DNA from: Lewinellaceae bacterium
Lineage (GTDB): Bacteria; Bacteroidota; Bacteroidia; Chitinophagales; Saprospiraceae
DNA length: 64,000 nt
Reading direction: 5' to 3'
Assembly (NCBI GenBank): GCA_020636355.1
Contig: JACJYB010000001.1
Span: 124,001-188,000 of the forward strand
Part shown: positions 8,337 through 17,500 of the stretch, piece after piece
Numbering within the stretch: position 1 is the first letter of the stretch
Layout of the letters: each line of letters starts with the position of its first letter
Translations under genes and position numbers: made by a program
Notes under the pieces: generated by a model
Told to the model about the DNA's origin: nothing
What the model saw: only the letters and a program-made list of their open reading frames with translations
Database searches by the model: none

Positions 8337-8708
8337 AAGCGATACCTAGGAGTGATTTTGAAATGATCTTTTGCACCGGTGGGGCGGTGAACAACTGCAA
8401 ACCAGGCAGCAGGTCATCCGGGACTGGGATATCCGGAGACCAGTAACAACGACCGCGAGGCGATCAGGGTGACTTACAGTGATGTGACTATGATTTGATG
8501 GAAGCGTGTAGCAAGATATTGGGGTGTGGTACCGGAACTTTTAAGGTTACTAGCTACAAAAGGATGGACTTTCATACCCTATTCTAAATCTACTCATATA
8601 TATAAATTTTATATGTAGAAAGTTATTTTGGGCATCAAATAAGTGATTAGCAACATTTTGTGTAATTTCGATTACTGGTAACAGTTACACAAAGCCAAAA
8701 CTACATCG
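8337..8708. other. Upstream region of the first giant T9SS gene
   Basis: No intact gene is visible. A 35-codon open stretch at 8391-8498 (ending ...YSDVTMI) is weakly similar to a 33-codon stretch at 14236-14337 in the equivalent position before the second giant gene, so both may be relics of one family. The last ~130 bp are AT-rich and probably carry the promoter; TAATTTCG at 8663-8670 is a candidate -7 box without a clear -33 partner. Confidence 0.4.
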
Positions 8709-11700
8709 ATGAACCATCTGTACAAGAATTCCCAAATTGGGTTGTTGTTAAGTGCAATTTTTATATTAATAACTGCATTTAACAAGAACAGTGAAGAAAA
8801 TCTCAACAATACTTCCCGAGCAGCATTTGACGCGCCACCCTTAATAACTGTTGATTCGCAGGTTTTCAATTACTCTGGAACGATAGATAATTTCGTTGTT
8901 CCAGATGGGGTCACAAGTTTAACGATAAAAGTTAGAGGGGCTCAGGGAGGATCTGTTTCGACTTCTTGTAGTGCTACTGGTGGCCTTGGAGCTGAAATGA
9001 TCGGGGATTTTGCAGTTACTCCAGGTGAATCTCTGATGGTTTTGGTTGGTCAGCAAGGACTTTCAAACCGCTCCGATGCCGGTGGCGGTGGTGGTTCATT
9101 TGTAGTGGGCTCCGGCAATACACCTTTGATCGTTGCGGGCGGTGGTGGTGGAGCCACCAATAATATTAGGAATTGCGGTTCCAATCTCAATGGTATCGAT
9201 GCATCCATCACTACAAGCGGAACGGCCAGTGCGAATGGACTGGTGGCCGGAGGAACAGGTGGAAATGGTGGTGGTGCAAGTTCAGGATCTGGCGGCGGTG
9301 GTGGCGGATTTTTTACCGATGGAACAGCCGGAACAGGGCTTGCAAACAATAATGGAAAATCATTCTTACATGGTGGCATTGGCGGTACTGGGAATAACAA
9401 CGATTTTGGCGGATTTGGTGGTGGTGGTGCCGGATGGTTTACCGGTGGGAATGGCGGCGGCGGCGGAGGATATTCCGGTGGTGGTACCAGTGGTTCTCAA
9501 CCCTATAGCGGCGGTGGCGGCGGTGGCTCTTTTAATGCCGGAACAAACCAGGTGAATATTGCAGGTGTTCAAAGCGGTAATGGAAAAGTGGTTATTTGTT
9601 GGGTCATTGTGGATTGCGACACACCTAGCATTACGTGCCCATCAAATATTACGATTATGGCCAATCCGTTTGCCTGTGAGGTGCCAGTGAGTTATGCTGA
9701 CCCAACAGTGGAAAGTGATTGTGTACCAACAATAACCCGCATAGCAGGACCGGCTTCAGGAAGCCTTCTGGATCTTGGAACTTCTGGTGTGACGTTTGTG
9801 GCCAGCAATCCGCCTGCAAATAACGATACTTGCTCCTTTACGATCACCGTTTTGGAGAACGGTCAGGGCCAGCCCCTCCAATCCACGGGTAAACGAGCTG
9901 CAGCAGGATTGGCCTGTCACGATCATGTCAACATCAGCCGGAACAGTGACTGCCTGCGGACGATTACCGCAAGGGATGTGCTGGTAAGCGGTAGCGCTGG
10001 CTGCATCGATCGCTACAATTGCAATGTATTTTTGCCGAATGGATTAACCCCGATTCCTGGAGCTACCCTGACATACGAGAACGTCGGTCAGACCTTGACC
10101 TATGTGGTCGAAGACATTCAATCGGGTGGCAAATGCTGGGGTACATTGAAACTGGAAGACAAACTGGGCCCGCAAATTTATTGTCAGAATGATACGATCA
10201 GCTGCTTGCAGATGGGCGAGCGTGAAGACCTGGTAGTGATCACGGATCTCTGCCAGCCGTTCCCGACAACGACGAATATTCTGGAGAAGCAATGGACGGA
10301 CCTGGGTTGCGATGACCGCGAGTTCATCGGTTTCCTGGCACGGAAAGTACGTGCAACGGATGTTTGGGGCAACTACGCCGAATGCCGGGATACGCTCTTC
10401 GTCCGTAAAGAGACCATCGATAGTCTGGTCTGTGGTCCGGATACCCTGATCGAATGCACCACGGAGGTGGTCCGCAATGGCAAGACAGTAGAGTTATTAT
10501 GGAATGCTGGTAAAGATGGCGATACCTACCTGGATGCTCAAGGGTATGCGCATCCGTGGCCGACGAAAGGAGATGGTTATTTCCCGGCTCCCTATCTGAA
10601 GAGTACGCAACCAGGACAAGATCCCGGATATTTATTGCCTCTTCATACCGATAGTGGTCCGGATTTCACGAATACCGGCAAATGCCAGATTGTCTTTGAC
10701 TATGAAGATCACATTGTTCCTACCTGTGGCAAATCCTATAAAATCCGCCGGACCTGGCATGTTTACGACTGGTGCGGTCACAGCGATACGACTTGTGTGC
10801 AATGGTTCAAGATCACGGACACCACAGCTCCGGTTATTGAGAGTAAATATCTGTACGCAATAGGCAACGCGTGTCCTGATGTGCCGAGAGAACTTCTTGA
10901 TAAAGCAGCAAACCTGGAAGCTTTGACGGCATGTGCTATCCTTGAAGCCGAGGTAGATCCCCACGACTGCAAAGCAACGGTTATCCTGCCTGATCCACGG
11001 GACTGGGTTCTCAAAGATTGTGATGATCAGTTGGATGTCTATTACGAGATCGAATATATTGATCCGGCCCATCCGGGCAAAGTGTTGCTGGAATCAGGAA
11101 ACATCGCCGAAGGAAGTACGGCCCATGTTTACCTTCCTGCGGGTTGGCACAATGTGGTTTACCATATCCGCGACCGGTGCTGGAACGAAACCTTGTTGTT
11201 GCAGGGGATCAGCGTGTTCGACAATACGCCGCCTACACCGGTTTGCGATGAGATCACGCAGGTGACCCTGGATCCGGATTCCTGCTGGGCACGGATCTAT
11301 GCGAAGGACCTGGACGATGGCAGCCACGACAACTGCTGCGACCGGTTGCATTTTGCGGTTGCTAATATGGATAGCATCGGATATTGGCGGAATTATTGGT
11401 GGTCGTATTATGAGGAATGCCTGGATCCCTACGATTATCATCACTATTACGACCTGATCCATCAGACCATAGAAGAATGGATCAACATCTTTGTGTTTGA
11501 CGATTACGTTGATGTGACGGAATGTGGTAGCGAACAATTGGTCTTACGGGTGTATGAGGCATGCGATCTGCCGTTGTACGATCCGCATACATTTTACGGA
11601 GGGGAACACGAATGGTATTGGTACAATTTGTCGTATAAATTTGCTGCCTGGTATCTGTACCGGTTGAATGATTACATTCATTATGGTGATCCGAGAGCTG

Positions 11701-14003
11701 GGCTAACCTGTGGATTATCCTCAACGATCATCAGTACCACTCCTGCCTCCACCAGTTCATTAATTGGACTTGAAATACCAGAAGAGTTTTTGTGGAACTT
11801 CCCGCTACATGCTGAAATATGTTTTCCACTCGGAAATACCAGAGGCATGCGGCCGATATTTGACCTGTTTGATGAACATGGGACCTATCCGGCTCCGATA
11901 TGTGATTACGAATTCAATCCTACCACCGCGGAACCGGAATGGATCAACCGGGTGTATACTCCATACATGAATGAGGTGAATGCTACCATTTCCCTGGGAG
12001 ACAACAAACGATGGCACTTCCCGCACCTGTACAACGACTGTATGATCGAAGTACGAAAAGACGACAAGACACCACCGGTAGTCGTCGCCCCTGAAGATGT
12101 GACGGTTTACTGTGACGGTGTTCCCTACTGGTGGACACTGACGAAGCCCTATGCCGGAGGTACGAAGACCGCGACGGTGAAAGGGCATGGTGCACAATTT
12201 ACCCATGATGTGTGCGAGGGAGAAGATGCACTGTCTACCTATTGCGCAGATCCTTACACCAACCCAGTAGGATGGAACACGTCTGGTGCTCCGGTGGAAT
12301 TATCGACGGTATGCTGCGTGGAGATTCCCTGGGATGGCGGAGACTTCGGCTACTACGGAGGCTCGGTCTGCGGGGAATACAGCTATGCAGGCGGCGTGAA
12401 CTGCGATGAATACAATTATTGGTATGAGTCGCACAACTGGCAGCCGATCTACTGCCGGCTGTGGCTGATGCTGGATAAATACGACAACCCGGACGGTGGA
12501 CACCCGAACCCGCAAAGTTACTTTGACGAGACGGCGGAAGACTGGGTGATCACGGACAACTGCTGGGCACCGGAAACGGAAGTGGAATACAGCGGCAGCC
12601 TGAACGAATGTGGGGTAGGGACGCTGACCAAGACGGTGACAGCTACCGACAAATGTGGTAACACCGCGTACGACACGCAGACGCTGTATGTGAAACCACG
12701 CTCCGACTTTGAAGTGATCTTCCCGGAAGATGTAGTGGTGAATTGTACCGACCCGGGCAGCCTGGCGGCAGACCGCACGGGAGCAGGTTATCCGGAGATC
12801 AGCGACGACGACTGTGAGCTGATCGGGGTGACGTACTCGGATGAGCGTTACGATGTGACGGAAGGCTGTTACAAGATCTTAAGGACGTGGAAGCTGATCG
12901 ACTGGTGTGTTTATTCACCGGATCTGCACAGCCGCTATCCGGATGTGATCGTCGACGACCGGTTGGTAGCGAGTGAGAGCAGATGCTGCATCCACCGGAA
13001 TCTAAAGGATGACGGAGATGGTTACATGACGTACCTGCAGGTGATCAAGGTGGTGGATGATGAAGCGCCGGTGATTGTATGCAATGAGCTGGAAGAGACG
13101 TGCATCTACGACAACAACTGTGATGCAGCCACAGTACGCTATGAGTTGCTGGCTTCAGGCACGGACAACTGTGCAACAGAAGATGAGATCCAGTACCGCT
13201 ACACGGTATTGGCTGAAGAGACCACTCCAGTAGCTTATGGACAAGGTCATGAATTAACAGCAGAACTGGCGGTCGGCACCTATGGTGTCTGGCTAGTGGG
13301 TAAGGACCGCTGCGGAAACGAGGACAGCTGTTATACAACATTTACGATAAGAGACTGCAAGAACCCGACCCCGTATTGTTACCATGGCATCGCTACGGTG
13401 GTGATGAGTCCATCGGGCGAGGTGGAAGTATGGGCTACGGATTTTGATGCAGGTAGTTATGACAACTGTTCGACAGTAGACAAGCTAACCTTCAGTTTCA
13501 CGGAAGATGGTGAGACACCGAGCTGGACCTATACCTGTGCCGATATCCCGGATGGACGTTCCCAGGAGATTGAAGTGGAGATCTGGGTGATCGATGAGGC
13601 TGGTAACAAGGACTTCTGCACCACTACGTTGCTGCTGCAGGACAACACCGGCAATGCCTGCCAGGACAGCAGCCCGTTGACGGAATCAGGGTCTGGTTTA
13701 GCGTCGTTGGGTCAGAAGGTGAAAGGTGAAGGAATCAAGACGCCAGAGCTATACCAGAACATGCCGAACCCATTCAGTGGTGAGACAAAGATTGGCTTCT
13801 GGTTGCCCGAAAGCATGACAGCCACGCTGAAGGTGATGGACGTGACGGGAAAAGAGCTCTACCGGGTAAGCGGAACCTATTCGGGTGGTAATCATTTGAT
13901 TACGCTCGAAGCTGGCAGCATCCCTGAAGTGAAAGGGGTACTCTTTTACCAGTTGGAGACAATTTCAGGTGTTCTCAATAAACGGATGGTCAAAGTGAAT
14001 TAA
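8709..14003 (+). CDS. Giant secreted Gly-rich/HYR-type protein with T9SS sorting domain (paralogue 1)
   Basis: A 1764-residue protein with an N-terminal signal segment (hydrophobic about 10-24). Residues about 75-295 are extremely Gly-rich with GGGGG blocks, like Gly-rich domains of secreted Bacteroidota proteins. An HYR-like domain follows (about 305-388; CPSNITIMANPFAC...SFTITVLENG). A Cys-rich core of about 1,250 residues begins near KRAAAGLACHD and contains HYR/Ig-like modules with markers CGPDTLIEC, DWCGHSDTTC and DDGSHDNCC. The end (about 1680-1764) is a type A T9SS sorting domain: LYQNMPNPFSGETKIGF...FYQLET...KRMVKVN. It is presumably exported by T9SS and held on the surface or released; adhesion is plausible but not shown. 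The core is shared with the next gene and, more distantly, with 31310-37396. Confidence 0.88.
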   Translation: MNHLYKNSQIGLLLSAIFILITAFNKNSEENLNNTSRAAFDAPPLITVDSQVFNYSGTIDNFVVPDGVTSLTIKVRGAQGGSVSTSCSATGGLGAEMIGDFAVTPGESLMVLVGQQGLSNRSDAGGGGGSFVVGSGNTPLIVAGGGGGATNNIRNCGSNLNGIDASITTSGTASANGLVAGGTGGNGGGASSGSGGGGGGFFTDGTAGTGLANNNGKSFLHGGIGGTGNNNDFGGFGGGGAGWFTGGNGGGGGGYSGGGTSGSQPYSGGGGGGSFNAGTNQVNIAGVQSGNGKVVICWVIVDCDTPSITCPSNITIMANPFACEVPVSYADPTVESDCVPTITRIAGPASGSLLDLGTSGVTFVASNPPANNDTCSFTITVLENGQGQPLQSTGKRAAAGLACHDHVNISRNSDCLRTITARDVLVSGSAGCIDRYNCNVFLPNGLTPIPGATLTYENVGQTLTYVVEDIQSGGKCWGTLKLEDKLGPQIYCQNDTISCLQMGEREDLVVITDLCQPFPTTTNILEKQWTDLGCDDREFIGFLARKVRATDVWGNYAECRDTLFVRKETIDSLVCGPDTLIECTTEVVRNGKTVELLWNAGKDGDTYLDAQGYAHPWPTKGDGYFPAPYLKSTQPGQDPGYLLPLHTDSGPDFTNTGKCQIVFDYEDHIVPTCGKSYKIRRTWHVYDWCGHSDTTCVQWFKITDTTAPVIESKYLYAIGNACPDVPRELLDKAANLEALTACAILEAEVDPHDCKATVILPDPRDWVLKDCDDQLDVYYEIEYIDPAHPGKVLLESGNIAEGSTAHVYLPAGWHNVVYHIRDRCWNETLLLQGISVFDNTPPTPVCDEITQVTLDPDSCWARIYAKDLDDGSHDNCCDRLHFAVANMDSIGYWRNYWWSYYEECLDPYDYHHYYDLIHQTIEEWINIFVFDDYVDVTECGSEQLVLRVYEACDLPLYDPHTFYGGEHEWYWYNLSYKFAAWYLYRLNDYIHYGDPRAGLTCGLSSTIISTTPASTSSLIGLEIPEEFLWNFPLHAEICFPLGNTRGMRPIFDLFDEHGTYPAPICDYEFNPTTAEPEWINRVYTPYMNEVNATISLGDNKRWHFPHLYNDCMIEVRKDDKTPPVVVAPEDVTVYCDGVPYWWTLTKPYAGGTKTATVKGHGAQFTHDVCEGEDALSTYCADPYTNPVGWNTSGAPVELSTVCCVEIPWDGGDFGYYGGSVCGEYSYAGGVNCDEYNYWYESHNWQPIYCRLWLMLDKYDNPDGGHPNPQSYFDETAEDWVITDNCWAPETEVEYSGSLNECGVGTLTKTVTATDKCGNTAYDTQTLYVKPRSDFEVIFPEDVVVNCTDPGSLAADRTGAGYPEISDDDCELIGVTYSDERYDVTEGCYKILRTWKLIDWCVYSPDLHSRYPDVIVDDRLVASESRCCIHRNLKDDGDGYMTYLQVIKVVDDEAPVIVCNELEETCIYDNNCDAATVRYELLASGTDNCATEDEIQYRYTVLAEETTPVAYGQGHELTAELAVGTYGVWLVGKDRCGNEDSCYTTFTIRDCKNPTPYCYHGIATVVMSPSGEVEVWATDFDAGSYDNCSTVDKLTFSFTEDGETPSWTYTCADIPDGRSQEIEVEIWVIDEAGNKDFCTTTLLLQDNTGNACQDSSPLTESGSGLASLGQKVKGEGIKTPELYQNMPNPFSGETKIGFWLPESMTATLKVMDVTGKELYRVSGTYSGGNHLITLEAGSIPEVKGVLFYQLETISGVLNKRMVKVN

Positions 14004-14148
14004 CCAATGCTGACCGACCGAAGGGAGCGTCAGTAGAAACGGAAAGAGGCGTATTGAATAAACGAATGGTCAAGGTGGATTAACCGATGCTGACCGACCG
14101 AAGGGAGCGACAGTAGAATGCTGACAAAGCTTTAGCTTTGATGTGTAA
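14004..14148 (+). repeat. 3' array: hairpins and a duplicated GVLNKRMVKVD-stop tail
   Basis: Directly after the stop, a hairpin element (14007-14036) pairs CTGAC with GTCAG. Then 14048-14083 encodes GVLNKRMVKVD-stop, a second copy of the end of the preceding gene, in a different frame from it and out of context. A second hairpin copy (14087-14116) has one right-arm mismatch, and a degenerate third begins at 14117 with AAAGCT/AGCTTT pairing. Confidence 0.8.
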
Positions 14149-14186
14149 ATGCTGAAAACACATTAACCTTCGACCTCCTAATAAAC

Positions 14187-14218
14187 AAAAGGGCACATAG
14201 TCAACTAGGTGCCCTTTT
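14187..14218. terminator. Intrinsic terminator after giant gene 1
   Basis: AAAAGGGCAC (14187-14196) pairs perfectly with GTGCCCTTTT (14209-14218). An inner TAG/CTA pairing surrounds the loop. The terminal T run is short, but the flanking A and T tracts would allow termination in either direction. Confidence 0.8.
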
Positions 14219-14517
14219 ACATAAATACCACCGAAATGAGTGGTGATCCGAATAATGTGCGCCAGTCCGTGATGGGAAGGTTACAGGATGCTGATGTAAC
14301 CAACAACGATATACACTTATTTTTACATAGCGGTTGATATGGCTCATGCGATGAATATTCTATCCCAGACCAATTCATCAGGCAGTTATACATTAGAATG
14401 AATTATATGTGAATTTGTCTTATATAATATTCTTTTTATCTTCACCAGTATTAACCAACCGCTCGTTTGCCATACTTGATCAGGTGGCTAAATCGCGGTA
14501 TGATAATACCGACAACC
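14219..14517. other. Upstream region of giant gene 2
   Basis: About 300 bp with no intact gene. A 33-codon open stretch at 14236-14337 (MSGDPNNVRQSV...) resembles the relic before giant gene 1. The remainder is AT-rich and presumably contains the promoter, but no convincing TAnnTTTG box was found. Confidence 0.35.
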
Positions 14518-17500
14518 ATGAAACATTTTTATGTGCTGGGATTGATTTCCTTCATTTTATTTACCCAATTTTCGAATCCCAATCGCTTATCGGAATCCGA
14601 TAATGCTGCAGGTTTAAATACAAATGGGTCCACCATCGTCAATGCCATTCCTGACATTCAACCAGCAGTAGATGCTGGATATTATTTTACTACGTCTCAT
14701 TTATCCGTAACATTTACCGACACATCCGCCGGACCTCCTACCAGTTGGTTATGGGATTTTGGTGATGGGAATACCTCCACCCAACAAAATCCTTCTTACA
14801 ATTATGCAAACCCAGGGACCTATAAGGTTTGTTTGACAGTACTTGACGCTTCCACAGTGGATTCAGTTTGCCATACCGTCATTGTTGCCTGCCCGAACCC
14901 TGAATCCATTTTCAGTTTTTCCGGGAGCGGTACCATGATTAATTTTGTCGACCTTTCTACCGAAACTCCTTCCTCTTGGCTGTGGGATTTAGGCGATGGG
15001 AACACGTCTACCCAACAAAACCCATCGCACACCTATGCCGCCAATGGCATTTACACGGTTTGTTCGACGGTAACCAATGAATGCGGGACCGATTCCTCTT
15101 GTGCGACCGTAATCATTCCGGCGTGTGATCTGCGGGTGGATCCGCTGGTGATCACCGATGAATCCGCTGCCGCTGCTAATGATGGAACTCTAACAGTGAC
15201 TACCGTAAGTTCATATCCTCCCATTACCTATACATTAACGGGTCCAGTTAATGCCGTGAATGGTACCGGTACTTTCAACAATTTGCCGCCGGGAGATTAC
15301 ACGATCCGGATAACGGATGCCAATGCAACGCGGCCTTGTGCCGTCGATTCCACCTTCAGCATTCAGGCATTTGACTGCGGATTTGATCCGGATATTATGG
15401 TTGATATGACCAATCAATGCAATGGTGGTCCAATCCATTTTTCGGCTATAGCCTCCGGTGTGACCAGTTACCTCTGGGACTTCGGAGATGGCCAAACATC
15501 GACTGATCAAAACCCCACCCACACCTATCAGGATACCGGCCGTTTTACGGTAACCCTGACAGTTTCCGACGGGTCATGTTTCGAAATGGTGGCTGAAACC
15601 GACTTTATTTATGTAACACCGCCAATTGCCCGGTTTTCGCTGAACCCACCGATTGGATGTTCCATTCCCCATACCGTATTTTTTACCGATCAATCGATCC
15701 TGCCGGATACCTGGTTTTGGGATTTTGGAGATAACAATCAGTCTACGGCTCAGAATCCCATCCACTCCTACACCAGTGAAGGAACTTTTGTGGTTACCTT
15801 GACCGTGACCGACACCGTTCTCGGGTGCCAATCGACCTATTCCGATACGGTGAAGGTATCCGGATCCATCATCTCGGATTTTTCAGGATCTCCGCTATTT
15901 GGTTGCAATCCATTGGCGGTTGATTTTCAAACTATTGTTACTCAAACACCTTTTCCCATTGTTGCTTGGGATTGGGATTTTGGCGATGGAAATAATTCCA
16001 ACCTGTCTAATCCTTCCCACACGTACCAGGCTCCGGGAACGTATACGGTGACCCTTAATGTAACGGATGAGATTGGGTGCACCAATTTCGTTTCCAAAAG
16101 CAATTATGTTCAAGTCATTGGGCCTGATGTAGCTTTTAGTGCAGATACCACCCAGTCCTGTGGTTCATTGATGGTGCAATTTACAGACTTAACGATGTCT
16201 AACGCTCTAATCACCGATTGGCTGTGGGATTTCGGTGACGGAAGTTCATCAACCATGCAAAATCCTTCCCATACCTATACAAGCCTTGATAGCTTCGATG
16301 TTACACTGACCATCACCGATATGGATGGCTGTATGCGTAGTCTGACTCAGTCCGCCTTTATTGATACGAGAGCGCTTTGTTCTCCCTATGTTTGCAATTT
16401 GACCTGTCCAAATGATACGATTATCAACCTCGATCCATTTGGTTGCGAAGTGATGTTACCGGCCTATGCCATTGAAGACTCCTGCTTGTCCTTTCTCGAC
16501 CTGATCAGCGGACAGTTACCAGGTACCCCATTTCCTATCGGAACAACCGCCAATGAAGTCATACTGACCGATCCGTTTGGGTTTAGTGATACCTGCCGCT
16601 TTACGATAACGGTCATAGAGAACGGCTCTGTAAACCCAATTCAGAATACGGCCAAACGGGCGGCTGCAGGCCTTGCCTGCCATGATCAGGTCACCATTAG
16701 TCTGGGTCAGGAATGTTCGCGGCTGGTAACCGCCCGCGATGTTTTAATCGCATCGGGAGCAGGCTGCATTGACCGCTATAACTGCTTTCTTACTGACCCA
16801 CGAACCGGGGAAACCATTTCAGGCAATTTATTAAGTCTGGATCATGCCGGTCGTGAGTTGACTTATGTTGTCCAGGAGATTGAGACTGGAAATAAATGCT
16901 GGGGGGTTATCCATGTAGAGAATAAATTACCTCCGCAGCTATTGTGTGTGAATGATACCATTAGCTGTTTGCAGATGGGTGAACGTGAAGATCTGGTTGT
17001 CATTTCCAATCCCTGCACAGACTATCCCTCAAAAGAAGAGGTCCTGGAAAAGCAGTGGACAGACCTTGGCTGTGATGACCGGGAGTTCATTGGATACCTG
17101 GCACGGAAGGTACGTGCGACTGACGTGTGGGGTAACTACATGGAATGCCGGGATACACTGTTTGTACGCAAAGAGACCATCGACAGCCTGGTCTGCGGCC
17201 CGGACACCGTGATCGAGTGCAATCTGGTGCGCCAACTTCCAAACGGGACCTGGGTTGATCTGCTATGGAACAGCGGCGCGAAAGGGGACACGTATCTGGA
17301 TGCTCAGGGCTATGCCCACCCCTGGCCCACCGATGGTGCTGGAGTTTTTCCGGCCCCTTATCTGAAGAGTATACAACCGGGGCAGGATCCGGGTTATTTA
17401 ATACCCGGGCGGTCGGATGCCGGACCTGACTTTACCAACAATGGGAAATGTCAGATCGTCTTTGACTACGATGACCACCTGATACCCACCTGTGGAAAAG

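Noticed and set aside
9050..9572. Open frames opposite and out of frame with the Gly-rich region
   Set aside because: Low-complexity GGT/GGC repeats create long Pro- or Val-rich frames on all strands.
14570..14590. TTCGAATCCC resembling a tRNA T-loop
   Set aside because: It lies inside the giant gene's signal-peptide region, with no acceptor stem or anticodon arm around it.
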